38,613 nucleotides of DNA from Lentilactobacillus kefiri (lineage in GTDB: Bacteria > Bacillota > Bacilli > Lactobacillales > Lactobacillaceae), in the NCBI RefSeq assembly GCF_007989105.1, contig NZ_BJVK01000018.1, forward strand, positions 1 to 38,613, in the 5' to 3' direction. The notes beneath the pieces are model-generated. The model was not told the DNA's origin and ran no database searches. It worked only from the letters and a program-made list of their open reading frames with translations. How positions within the stretch are numbered: the stretch's first letter is position 1; the number at the start of each line of letters is the position of its first letter. The position numbers were made by a program, and so were the translations under genes. Shown piece after piece: positions 16,601 to 24,634 of this stretch.

Positions 16601-16954
16601 TCAGTCTTTATTGGACTGAATTTGTAAATGAATTTCGTCTTTATCCACAAATGGGCCGATTTGAACCATATTTTCGTTTGCATCATACCGATACAGAATT
16701 GTAAACTCGCTGTTCACACTAATCTTTCTAGTAGGCTTACTAAGATGATAGATGTCAGATAGTCTTTCAAATTCCGTCGGGACAACTTCAACACTGTTAA
16801 ATGCATCTCTCAAGCCATTAATTGTGTTGTTAAATTCAGCCACAAATTCTTCGATAGTCTGATTGCTTGCATTTCGGTGCTTGCAATTATTAATGGTAGA
16901 AACCAACGATTCATAAAAGGATCTGGAATAAAGTACACGAGTCAGCATCTTCAT
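16601..16954 (-). CDS. ParE/RelE-like toxin of a type II toxin-antitoxin pair
   Basis: 117 aa. Its ATG overlaps the antitoxin stop as ATGA, so the two are translationally coupled. The layout suits the RelE/ParE fold: two N-terminal helices (SRSFYESLVSTINN, EFVAEFNNTINGLRDAF), then a C-terminal sheet with RKISVNSEFTILYRYD and MVQIGPFVD. Family assignment is by pattern only; the homology is distant and catalytic residues are not evident. In the usual AbrB-first order, the upstream gene would neutralise it and repress the operon. A terminator follows at 16511-16544. Confidence 0.75.
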   Translation of the reverse strand: MKMLTRVLYSRSFYESLVSTINNCKHRNASNQTIEEFVAEFNNTINGLRDAFNSVEVVPTEFERLSDIYHLSKPTRKISVNSEFTILYRYDANENMVQIGPFVDKDEIHLQIQSNKD

Positions 16955-17202
16955 TTATGCCACCCGTACTTTCCTAACAGTTTTGCCATTTCATCTTCTG
17001 TTAGGGTCCGATTATACTTGAAGTCATCAAACCCCTTTTCAATGATTGTTCTTGCACGATTAATGTCAGCTTCTGTCATATCCAAAATTAATCGCTCCCC
17101 TTTTTGCATAAAATACAGCTCATCACCCTCGTGAATACCTGTCGACTTTGGAAGAATAACCCCTAGGGAGTTCCCGATCTTCCTGACTTTAATTTTCTTC
17201 AT
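16951..17202 (-). CDS. AbrB/MazE-type antitoxin
   Basis: 83 aa. The N-terminal half is a swapped-hairpin AbrB-type DNA-binding domain: KKIKVRKIGNSLGVILPKS, then GDELYFMQKGERLILDM. The C-terminal half (ARTIIEKGFDDFKYNRTLTEDEMAKLLGKYG) would wrap the toxin. ATG at 17202; the SD is GGGGG in TTGGGGGAATGTT rather than AGGAGG. It is the first gene of a two-gene operon with a 4-bp overlap. Autoregulation through its own promoter is expected for the family. Confidence 0.85.
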   Translation of the reverse strand: MKKIKVRKIGNSLGVILPKSTGIHEGDELYFMQKGERLILDMTEADINRARTIIEKGFDDFKYNRTLTEDEMAKLLGKYGWHK

Positions 17203-17228
17203 AACATTCCCCCAATGATTGAGTAGAA

Positions 17229-17257
17229 ATTATTGTAACACGCATTAAGACCGTCAA
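17229..17257 (-). promoter_or_regulatory. Predicted promoter of the toxin-antitoxin operon
   Basis: Minus strand: -35 TTGACG (17252-17257), 17-bp spacer, -10 AATAAT (17229-17234). Confidence 0.55.
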
Positions 17258-17446
17258 ATGCCATTTCAAAAAAAGGTGAAAAAACTTCACAATTCCATAA
17301 TTAGGTATTTATGTCTTCACACTTTTATGCATTTTAAAGAAACATATTCCGTATTTTTCATGACAGATAATGAATATTTCCCTTGAACTTGCATAAAGTC
17401 AAAATTGAATGTTATAACATTACTTACATATTTTAATTATCAAGGC

Positions 17447-17559
17447 GGTGCTTAGAATAAAGGCTGAAGCGGCTTTAAAATTTCGATCAATTTAATGACC
17501 TCGCATGTGTAACACATCGGAATTTTCGATTAAACACTTTAAAGTTTTCTCAAAGCACC
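17447..17559. repeat. Imperfect inverted repeat with branched folding potential
   Basis: GGTGCTT (17447-17453) pairs with AAAGCACC (17552-17559), CTTTAAA (17473-17479) with TTTAAAG (17538-17544), and an inner ATGTGT/ACACAT forms a small hairpin. It sits in the 615-bp gap between the antitoxin and the MucBP gene, where I find no coding frame. It could be a decayed palindromic element or a structured RNA; neither strand shows a clear promoter for it. A 14-bp perfect palindrome ATGCTTGCAAGCAT lies at 17668-17681. Confidence 0.4.
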
Positions 17560-17733
17560 ATCAGGTTACCAACCACTTGGTATCCCCTCTTAAATGCAAA
17601 ATGAAACCAATTATGTTAAAAGCACATGGAATATCTTATTTGTAATGGATAATAGTACTAATAAAGCATGCTTGCAAGCATTTCGACTATTTTTTGATCA
17701 GTCAACAAGACTATTCAGTCGCACAATTGATTG

Positions 17734-17779
17734 AAAATGCACTGATACTTGTCATTAATGACAGGTAGCAGCGCATTTT
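17734..17779 (-). terminator. Terminator hairpin after the MucBP surface-protein gene
   Basis: AAAATGC/GCATTTT, CTG/CAG, TAC/GTA and TGTCAT/ATGACA pair in order, with TTTT on both sides. It lies 39 bp past the stop codon of the gene ending at 17818. Confidence 0.65.
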
Positions 17780-17817
17780 ATTTTGGAAGTTTAATTTCAC
17801 TGTAGATTCAGTGAAGA

Positions 17818-18555
17818 TCAATAGGCTCCGTGAATCACCAATTTCTTATTTGCAGTAATGTAATCACCATTGCTTAACTGATAACGGGTGGTCAAATTAT
17901 GTTTAACCATCTTCTTAACTTTGAGGTGAGAACCTGTCTTGTGATGCTTCACTTTCTTGGTTAAATTGGCATTCTTATAAGCATTGACACCCCTCTTGGC
18001 AATCACTGTCACTTTCTTGCTCTTAGGCATTGATGAATAGTAAACTTTTACCACAAACTTTCGGCTGGCCGTGATATAACCAACTTTTCCAGCCGTTTTA
18101 CTGTGATGATTAACATCTTTTACTTTGTATCGAAGTGCCCCGCCGTTTGAACGGGCGTAGTCAGTCACCACAAACATTGGACGGTTGATCCGTTTTACCT
18201 TTGGATATTTGGCAATCCGTTGGTCCTTTTTAAAATTAGCGTTCTTGTACAAATAAATTTTCTTGGTTGCGTATACCACAGTACCTTCAGTTGCCGCATA
18301 ATTCGGCAGTTGGGTACCGTCTGGTAATGTTCTTGGTTCCGGGAATTTTGGTGTACTTGAGATAACTTCCTGATTGGCAACACTGTTGCCGTTTCCGCTG
18401 GTGCTGCTTGAATTATTGTTGGTCTTGTTACCATTATTATTTGGTGTTGGTGGCACAACCTGTTTCTTGTATTTAAATGTAATCTTGGTGTCATCATTCA
18501 TTTTGCCAGTAATCTTCTTATCGCCGATCAGCGTATAACCGGCAATTTCTGGGGC
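17818..18555 (-). pseudogene. C-terminal part of MucBP surface protein: linker and SLAP-like repeats
   Basis: In frame with the upstream piece after a TAG at 18556-18558. It begins APEIAGYTLIGDKKITG, the second half of a MucBP domain, then FKYKKQV. A low-complexity Asn/Ser linker (GNKTNNNSSSTSGNGNS) follows, then two tandem domains of about 75 aa that start with VVYATKKIYLYKNANF and VTVIAKRGVNAYKNANL: basic, tyrosine-rich modules of the SLAP/DUF5776 type that bind lactobacillar cell wall non-covalently. No LPXTG. The frame stays open to the end. Alone it would have no export signal; the first internal ATG is at 18501. Confidence 0.85.
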
Positions 18556-19485
18556 CTAATCTGAATAAGCTTCACCAGGCATCAATTCTTTAGTTGTCGC
18601 TGGATGACCTGGAATGGCTTTACCCTGTTCATCGAGATATTCAATCGTCAAAGTTTGGGCAACCTTTTCATACACAAAGGTGGCGGTTGCACCAGAACTA
18701 TGTTGTTTAGGCCGCTTTGCAACCGAATCGATATATCTTGGCTGCAAAATTGCTTGAAACAGCAAATCATCAACGTTGGTCTGCATATTGGCATATATTT
18801 TAGAATCAGAATATACGTATGTCCCATATGGCTTGGGATTTCGGATGACGGCCGCAACATAACGGTAACCATCAAATTCTTTTTGGAACGATGGATCAGG
18901 ATCCGGAACTGCATCGAAATCATACTTGATAGAAGGTTTTAATTCTTTCCCATTAACATCGGTATAAAAGATTTTTAGCTTGCCTGCTTCACGTTCCAAA
19001 GCACCTTCAGTTAACGTAATCTGTTCAGGCTTTGGATTATTGGTGTCCTGGTAAGCAAAGTACAGGTTGACGGCTTTGTCATCCGCTGCTCTGGCAGGAT
19101 TCATAACGTACAGGCTCACTAACTTTGCGAGTTTCTCTGCATCAGTTGCTTGATCCAGCTCATAGTAGTACATAATCTGCTGAGCCGATTTATTATCTGT
19201 ATGATACCCTTTGATCGTATATCGACCATTATCAAAGCTGAGTGGAACGTCTTTGGAGACATCCACACCGCCAGCTTCCGATGACACAATCTGCTTGTTA
19301 TTAAACGGTGCATCAATTGAATTTCCATTCAAATCCACAGCGTGGAGTGTAAATGTTACATCATTTTCAGCTGCCCCCGCAGTTGACTGTTGGAACAACA
19401 ATCCCCCAAATACCAGTGTTAAAACAAATACAACTATCAATCGAACTGTTCGAGTGAGGCTGAAACTGCCAGTCTGATCGGACAT
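18556..19485 (-). pseudogene. N-terminal part of MucBP surface protein: signal peptide and MucBP domains
   Basis: ATG at 19485 with SD AAGGGGGAA about 8 nt upstream. Signal peptide 1 to about 39 (TRTVRLIVVFVLTLVFGG then STAGAA). It is followed by a beta-rich N-terminal region with KGYHTDN near residue 93, and a MucBP domain that begins TLTIEYLDEQGKAIPGHPATTKELMPGEAYSD and stops at TAG. The sentence-like continuation APEIAGYTLIG across the stop shows that one codon was lost; CAG to TAG (C to T) is one option. As it stands, the product is exported but has no cell-wall binding module. Confidence 0.85.
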
Positions 19486-19531
19486 ATCGGTATTCCCCCT
19501 TATTTAGTTGAGTCCCCTTAACCATATTACA

Positions 19532-19560
19532 AGAATAATTGTAGCAAGATCTAATTGCAA
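19532..19560 (-). promoter_or_regulatory. Predicted promoter of the MucBP surface-protein gene
   Basis: Minus strand: -35 TTGCAA (19555-19560), 17-bp spacer, -10 TATTCT (19532-19537). Confidence 0.45.
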
Positions 19561-19644
19561 AAGATACTTTTATGTACCAAAAGTTATCATTATGAGTACT
19601 TTACTAATAATGGGCAGCTCGGGTCATTAGCATTTCAATCAAAT

Positions 19645-19675
19645 AAAAAAAGACACAGCTAAAAGGTTCTAGCCA
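19645..19675 (-). terminator. Probable terminator of the MgtC-like gene
   Basis: Minus strand hairpin GGCTAGAA/TTTTAGCT (with G-U pairs), then GTGTC and seven T. Confidence 0.5.
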
Positions 19676-19716
19676 TGCCATTCTACATTTACAATTTAAC
19701 TCACAGAGTTCACCGG

Positions 19717-20415
19717 TTATTCAAGTAATCGAACGTAATCCACCTGTTCATTATCAGACAGTTCAAAAACCAACTGACTGGTATCAACCTTACGGGGAAC
19801 TTCCAAGGTATACATAATCGTATAATTTCGACTGCCATCCTCATCACGCTTAATGGTGACGTCCGTATTTTCAATATCGATATGAAACTTTTTCAAAACT
19901 TGCTTAATATATTTTGTCGTTTGGTGCTCATTCAACTTGATCTCAAGACGATTAATATTGCCCATTGGAATCAAGTAGGCTAACGCTGTCAATGAGAAGA
20001 AAATAATCAACGTGCCAAATGTTGCAATCAAATAATAGCCATATCCCAGTGCAAGGCCAAGACCCGCTACTGACCAAATGCTGGCAGCCGTTGTTAAACC
20101 TTTGACAGTCTTATTGGTCATGATAATCGTTCCGGCACCCAAGAATCCAATTCCGGAAACAACTTGGGCCGTTAGTCGGGCGGTATCGGCTGATAATGCC
20201 CCAACAATTTTTGGGTGGGCAAAATTGTAATCAACCGTCATACTGGTTAGCTGGCATTGAATCAGTGCAATGATACAAGCACCAATACAAACCAAAATGT
20301 GCATCTTCATACCGGCAGGACGCGACTTTCTCTCCCGTTCAAACCCGATGATTCCACCAACAAAAATAGCGGCAACCAATCGGGCAATGATTTCTGGATT
20401 AGTTAAATTAAACAT
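19717..20415 (-). CDS. MgtC/SapB-family membrane protein
   Basis: 232 aa. The N-terminal MgtC domain (to about residue 145) has four to five membrane segments and the family landmarks GGIIGFERERKSRPAGMKMH, TARLTAQVVSGIGFLGAGTI and KGLTTAASIWSVAGLG. A cytoplasmic C-terminal domain of about 85 aa follows (ACT-like pattern of strands, VTIKRDEDGSRNYTIMYTLEV). The family is tied to magnesium limitation, acid or envelope stress; the molecular role is unsettled. I start at ATG 20415, six codons inside the open frame, because AAGGGGGGAT lies 5 nt before it. That six-G SD is perfectly complementary over 8 nt to the C-run of small RNA 3. Confidence 0.92.
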   Translation of the reverse strand: MFNLTNPEIIARLVAAIFVGGIIGFERERKSRPAGMKMHILVCIGACIIALIQCQLTSMTVDYNFAHPKIVGALSADTARLTAQVVSGIGFLGAGTIIMTNKTVKGLTTAASIWSVAGLGLALGYGYYLIATFGTLIIFFSLTALAYLIPMGNINRLEIKLNEHQTTKYIKQVLKKFHIDIENTDVTIKRDEDGSRNYTIMYTLEVPRKVDTSQLVFELSDNEQVDYVRLLE

Positions 20416-20637
20416 CGAATCCCCCCTTGACATGATTCATTAGTTATAGATTTCCAAATTCATATGCATCTATGGCTAATTTACCAAATAACTGGGGAGA
20501 TGTAAAAAAAGAAGATTGGAAATGGAAATATTTGTTTGCGAGGATATTTTCTCACCTAAGCCTACCTTTAAATAAGAAAAAGCAACCAACGACGGACAAG
20601 TCCATCATTGATTGCCGTTCGCCTGCTATATAGCCGA

Positions 20638-20758
20638 AACGTGCTCCGACGGCACTGATCCCTGCACCTAACCAAAAAAAACGGCTCAAGGAATGAAAAC
20701 ATTCCTCAAGCCGTTTTTCCGGTTAGGCTACGGGATCACCCGTGCCTAGTCGCACTCT
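20638..20758. repeat. Long palindromic intergenic element (copy C)
   Basis: The best-preserved copy. Ends AACGTGCTCCGACG and GTCGCACTCT. Nested arms: GGCAC/GTGCC, GATCC/GGATC, CCTAACC/GGTTAGG, and core ACGGCT-AGGAATG/CATTCCT-AGCCGT flanked by eight A and five T. On the minus strand the core plus T-run makes a strong terminator for the LysM-protein gene, which ends 7 bp away. A piece resembling the core of copy A (ACGGACAA...CATCATTG...CCGTT) lies just outside at 20590-20620. Confidence 0.85.
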
Positions 20759-20764
20759 AAATCT

Positions 20765-21388
20765 TTAATTTAATGCCCAAGCACCCATACCTTGTGAATG
20801 GTAGAGACGTGCTGCGTCATTTACTTGTTCGCGCCAGTCATTACTTGTAGTGTAAAGTGATTGGTACAAACCATGAGCAGTTGAGCTAGGGTTTTGTGCA
20901 GTTGGGTTGTTTCTTGATTCACGGTAACTGATAGCCATCCAAGTTGATGCTGAAACACCAGTCTTTTGTTCCATCAATTGTGCAGCTTGTTGAGCAACTG
21001 AACCACTAGTAGCAGTTGTAGTTGATGCTTGGCTGCTTTGAGTAGTAGCTTGAGTTGATTGAGTTGACTGTGTTGGTTGGCTGTAACTCTGAGTCTGTTG
21101 AGCAGTTGTGGTTGCGGCTGCTACATGCGCACTACCTTGAGTATTTGATGAGCTGTTAGCTGAAGGAATAGTTAATTGTTGTCCTACAGTGATAACATTT
21201 GCATCCTGAAGATTGTTGGCACTCTCGATAGCCTTAACTGAGGAATTGTATTGTTGTGAGATTCCCCAAACGGTGTCGCCTGACTTAACTGTAACTATTG
21301 TGCTAGCTGAAGCATATGCGGATCCTGCGAAGAATAAACCAATAGCTGCGGCTGAAGTTGCGAAGATCATAGATAATACTTTTTTCAA
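20765..21388 (-). CDS. Secreted LysM protein with lysozyme-like C-terminus
   Basis: 207 aa. Signal peptide at 1-28 (FATSAAAIGLFFAGSAYASA), one LysM peptidoglycan-binding domain at about 30-75 (VTVKSGDTVWGISQQYNSS...VGQQLTIP), a Gln/Ser/Thr-rich linker, then a C-terminal domain with WMAISYRESRNNPTAQNPSSTAHGLYQ, which resembles the transglycosylase/aggregation-promoting-factor type seen in lactobacilli; the Glu in YRES would be catalytic. TTG start at 21388 with AGGAGTG about 9 nt upstream. Monocistronic; palindromic element C provides the terminator. The linker is codon-repetitive, so its length may vary between strains. Confidence 0.88.
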   Translation of the reverse strand: MKKVLSMIFATSAAAIGLFFAGSAYASASTIVTVKSGDTVWGISQQYNSSVKAIESANNLQDANVITVGQQLTIPSANSSSNTQGSAHVAAATTTAQQTQSYSQPTQSTQSTQATTQSSQASTTTATSGSVAQQAAQLMEQKTGVSASTWMAISYRESRNNPTAQNPSSTAHGLYQSLYTTSNDWREQVNDAARLYHSQGMGAWALN

Positions 21389-21596
21389 AATTACACACTC
21401 CTATATCTGTGTTCTGTGTCTAGAATTTTTGTTGACCTCGTCGATCAACAATACATAGTGTATAGTTACGAAGTTACCAACAAATATCACGCGTATTAAG
21501 AAAAACGGCTTTGATGTAACTAATGTAATGTATGAGTAATGTTTGTCAAAGAAGGAATCTGTGATCTTTTAGTAAAACGTTATTAAAAGGGCATTT

Positions 21597-22994
21597 CTAG
21601 CTGTTTTCATGAGCTTTCAAATGTTTCAAACCGATGCCGGTAAAGCCACTAATAATTGAAAAAATCGGTGAAGAAAGACTAAAAATTGCAAATGGAAGGT
21701 AATGAATCGTCGGAACTTGAAGCGTATTTGCCGCAAATACTCCGGCAACGCCCCATGGAATCAGGTAATTAATGACGGTTCCGCCATCTTCCAGTGCCCG
21801 ACTTAAAGCAACCGGCGCTAATTTTGCCTTGTCAAATGTTGATTTAAAGGCATTTCCTGGCAATATGACTGATAAATACTGCTCACCGACAAAGACATTA
21901 ACCCCAATTCCACTTAATATAACTGCCAAAATCAAGGAACCATCCGACTGTAATTTTCGTGACAAAGGATCCATCACGGCCTCGATGACCCCGAATTTCA
22001 TTAACAAACCACCTAAGGCCAGTGCTGAAATAATCAGTGCAATTGTCGCCATCATGCTGGAAATCCCGCCACGAGTCAATAGACTGTCAACGTTCTTATT
22101 GCCGGTATGTGACACGAACCCATTTGTCAAAATATTGATAATGGCTTGAATCTTGGTTTTAGGATCTTGAACAAAGATCATCCCCACCGCTACCAAAATA
22201 TTAATAAACAGCGTTGGAATTGCCGGAATTTTTCGCCATGCACATAAAAACATTAAGATAATAGGAAGAAACGCCCAAAAAGAGATACTGAAATGTTGGC
22301 TCAAAACGTTGATAGTCTTGTCAATAGACGCTGTATTTAAGTGTGCATTTGTGCGACCGATAATGAAGAAAACAATTAATGACGTAAAGAACGCTGGAAT
22401 GGTTGACCACATCAGGTTACGAATATGGCTAAACAAATCGGCTCCAACGACCGCCGATGCCAAGTTGGTGGAATCTGAAAGCGGTGAGGTCTTATCACCG
22501 AAGATGGCACCGGAAATCACAGCCCCGGCAATCATTGCTGGATTGATTCCCATTGTGAGACCCATGCCGAGAAAGGCAATTCCGATGGTGGAAACAACCG
22601 TAAAGGCACTTCCAATTGCCGTTCCAACGATGGTGCAAACCAGAAAGACTGATGGCAGGAACCATTCGGCACTGATCAAATGAAATCCGTAGACCATCAG
22701 TGATGGGATAACCCCCGCTGCAATCCAGGAACTGATCAAGGCGCCAATCAGAATAAAAATAAACATTGGAATAATTCCGGTTGTAATGCCGTCAATAATT
22801 CCTTGATTGACAGAATCCCAAGAAAATTTGCGGGCTTTGGCCCAGGCAACTAACAGTAATATGACAAATAGAATCGGAATCTGTGGAGAAATTTGCAGTT
22901 TAATCACACTGAATCCCATGATTAATAACATCATCAGCAGAACAATAATCCCCTCGGTTAAACCAATCTTTGGTGCTTTAGCTTCATTTTTCAT
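21597..22994 (-). CDS. NhaC-family transporter, probably tyrosine-related
   Basis: 465 aa with about 11-12 membrane segments. Landmarks of the NhaC superfamily: GAVISGAIFGDKTSPLSDSTNLAS near residues 155-178 and ALEDGGTVINYLIPWGVAG near 395. NhaC proteins were named as Na+/H+ antiporters, but T-box-controlled members in Firmicutes have been proposed to carry amino acids, notably tyrosine (YheL/TyrT). Here a T-box leader ends just upstream and its most likely specifier is UAC (Tyr), so amino-acid transport is the better guess. SD AGAGGGG is about 8 nt from the ATG. Confidence 0.88.
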   Translation of the reverse strand: MKNEAKAPKIGLTEGIIVLLMMLLIMGFSVIKLQISPQIPILFVILLLVAWAKARKFSWDSVNQGIIDGITTGIIPMFIFILIGALISSWIAAGVIPSLMVYGFHLISAEWFLPSVFLVCTIVGTAIGSAFTVVSTIGIAFLGMGLTMGINPAMIAGAVISGAIFGDKTSPLSDSTNLASAVVGADLFSHIRNLMWSTIPAFFTSLIVFFIIGRTNAHLNTASIDKTINVLSQHFSISFWAFLPIILMFLCAWRKIPAIPTLFINILVAVGMIFVQDPKTKIQAIINILTNGFVSHTGNKNVDSLLTRGGISSMMATIALIISALALGGLLMKFGVIEAVMDPLSRKLQSDGSLILAVILSGIGVNVFVGEQYLSVILPGNAFKSTFDKAKLAPVALSRALEDGGTVINYLIPWGVAGVFAANTLQVPTIHYLPFAIFSLSSPIFSIISGFTGIGLKHLKAHENS

Positions 22995-23030
22995 CGTTAT
23001 ACCCCTCTATTTAGTATGTATTCTTGCAAC

Positions 23031-23260
23031 AAAAAAGCGTCTCTCAGTCCAAAACGAATTGGACTAAGGGACGCTTATCACGTGGTACCACCCAGTTTAG
23101 TCGCTCACAGGCGACTCACTCACTAGATGATATCGGTTCTAGTTATTATCCGTAAAAGTTGTCCACGGTATTTCATCAACTTGCCCTGACCGGTTCGCAT
23201 CATCCACCGGCTTTCTTACACCCAGACAAACTCATTACTTCATGTGGAACTTAAATATTT
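23031..23260 (-). promoter_or_regulatory. T-box leader, probable tyrosine specificity
   Basis: Minus strand. Stem I base AAGTTCCAC/GTGG..AACTT; 5' side of the specifier loop has AGTA and the 3' side GAA, the loop-E signature, followed by A-TAC-C, so UAC (Tyr) is the likely specifier. Apical part GCCGGTGG...GAACCGG. The T-box GGTGGTACCACG is at 23081-23092. The terminator pairs AAGCGTC..AGTCC with GGACT..GACGCTT (23035-23076) and ends in a run of six T. The antiterminator would form when uncharged tRNA-Tyr binds, switching on the NhaC-family gene. The leader starts within a few bases of the acetyltransferase stop, so its promoter must be inside or upstream of that gene. Confidence 0.88.
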
Positions 23261-23262
23261 GA

Positions 23263-23817
23263 TTAATAGTTGGTGCTTCGAACCCCAAAGAATTCTTCAG
23301 GATAGTAAATCTTACCGCCCTTATTGAACAAGGCGCCATCATATAACGGCTTGATCAGGTTGGCATTAAAATCAACATTGACAGTTGGTAAGATGTCAAA
23401 GTTGTCAGCTGGAACATAATTGTTTTTAAAGAAGAAATCTGAATTATCAATTGCACTGACAGCTCGATAACCGGCTAAGCGGGCACGAGTTTCCAATTCA
23501 ATGACCATTGCCTGGCCAACCCCATCGTTCCGGTCACTATGAAGGACCCCGATTTCAACAATCGATACAATTGGGAACTTACCATGAACAGACTTAACAG
23601 TAGCCGGCACCATAAGCGCATGACCAATCACTTTGTGGTTGTCATCTTTGGCAACAACTTCAAATTGGTCATTATAACCTTCACTTTCGCGCAGGCGGTC
23701 AACCATATCAACCTCGTCGCCGTCGGTGTTGGGGCCATCATTCTTATAACTATCTGCAATAATACTTCGTACAGCCGCATAATCTTTGCGATCAATTGTC
23801 TCTACTGAAAATTTCAC
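23263..23817 (-). CDS. GNAT-family N-acetyltransferase
   Basis: 184 aa. GNAT pattern: strands VIGHALMVPATV then IVEIGVLHSDRNDGVGQAMVIELETRARLAGY, where RNDGVGQA is a variant of the acetyl-CoA loop Q/RxxGxG/A. The FFFKNNYVPADNFDILP block is typical of the YhbS-like subgroup (FYxxxGF variant). Substrate unknown. GTG start at 23817 with only a weak SD (GAG about 9 nt upstream). The gene ends 2 bp before the T-box leader of the transporter gene; they may share a transcript, with the T-box acting as an internal valve. Confidence 0.85.
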   Translation of the reverse strand: MKFSVETIDRKDYAAVRSIIADSYKNDGPNTDGDEVDMVDRLRESEGYNDQFEVVAKDDNHKVIGHALMVPATVKSVHGKFPIVSIVEIGVLHSDRNDGVGQAMVIELETRARLAGYRAVSAIDNSDFFFKNNYVPADNFDILPTVNVDFNANLIKPLYDGALFNKGGKIYYPEEFFGVRSTNY

Positions 23818-23905
23818 AATTTCATCTCACTATCTATATTTTTCCAACATGTCTATAATTATATCTAAATAGTATCACAAATTTCACTTGGAAAGTTGGT
23901 CAACT

Positions 23906-24295
23906 ATGTCGACAAAATCTAAACTAACAATAATTAGCATTTTAACATACTGTGCATTTATTATCTTGGCTTTATCCTTTAATTTTCTCTCACCGGCAAA
24001 AATTGGGATCACTTGGACGATCTTTTGGTACATCGCGGTGGCATTAATTATCTATTATCTGCGGTTCAAAAACTTAGTCTTCCAAGAAGTGATGTATTAC
24101 AGCAAAGCCCTTGGCCTCACCCAAACCGACCTGGCCAAGATGCTGCCCAACCTCAAGCAAAGCCAGGTGGTCCCCGATCCAAGCAAGCGGGCAATCATTG
24201 CGCCAATCTTTAATTTTCCACTGCAAGGCTTGGATATTTTAAATTCTAAATTAGCCCCAATGGCAAAAGAAAAAGGCATTCAACCATTTCGGTAA
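23906..24295 (+). CDS. Small membrane protein of unknown function (129 aa)
   Basis: Two membrane segments near the N-terminus (about residues 8-30 and 34-53: IISILTYCAFIILALSF, IGITWTIFWYIAVALIIYY), then a cytoplasmic basic tail of 75 residues with LGLTQTDLAKMLPNLKQSQ. I start at ATG 23906, with GGAAAG about 10 nt upstream, instead of the TTG at 23888. It is convergent with trxA, with a 15-bp gap that contains no evident terminator. I do not recognise a family. Confidence 0.72.
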   Translation: MSTKSKLTIISILTYCAFIILALSFNFLSPAKIGITWTIFWYIAVALIIYYLRFKNLVFQEVMYYSKALGLTQTDLAKMLPNLKQSQVVPDPSKRAIIAPIFNFPLQGLDILNSKLAPMAKEKGIQPFR

Positions 24296-24310
24296 AATAC
24301 CCAACAAGAT

Positions 24311-24634
24311 TTATTCAACTTCTGCGATTTTTTGATCAAAATACTTTCGTAACTTTTCTTTGGGATAAATGCCGGACACTTTTTCAGATGCTTTGCCGTT
24401 TTTGAAAACCACTAAGCTGGGAACACTCAACACGTGGTATCTTTCAGCAATTTCCTGATTACCGTCAACATTCATCTTACCGAAATGAATTTTATCACCA
24501 TAATCTTTTTCCAAGTCTGCCAAAATTGGGTCTAAGATCTTGCATGGCCCACACCAAGGCGCCCAGAAATCGATGATGGTGATTTTATTATCTGTTTCTT
24601 TTGTTAAATTATCAGGCGTTATCTCCGTGCTCAT
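24311..24634 (-). CDS. trxA: Thioredoxin
   Basis: 107 aa, canonical single-domain thioredoxin. Active site WCGPC at residues 27-31, the cis-Pro loop in VLSVPSLVVFKNG and the Asp of NVDGNQEIAERY are all present. Cytoplasmic disulfide reductase, electrons from TrxB. I start at ATG 24634 (SD GGAGG, 7-8 nt upstream), which places the first 23 bases inside the end of the terC-like gene, so they are translationally linked. It is the last gene of the minus-strand operon starting at 27032. It may be a second thioredoxin in the genome rather than the housekeeping copy. Confidence 0.93.
   Translation of the reverse strand: MSTEITPDNLTKETDNKITIIDFWAPWCGPCKILDPILADLEKDYGDKIHFGKMNVDGNQEIAERYHVLSVPSLVVFKNGKASEKVSGIYPKEKLRKYFDQKIAEVE

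Noticed and set aside
17286-17321. Fourth TTCACA-type operator
   Set aside because: Two TTCACA occur here but 30 bp apart, out of 11-bp phase, and without a -10 at the expected distance.
21511-21540. WalR-type site (TGTAAC-TGTAAT) upstream of the LysM protein gene
   Set aside because: Spacing is 3 bp instead of the required 5 bp, and orientation is opposite to the gene.
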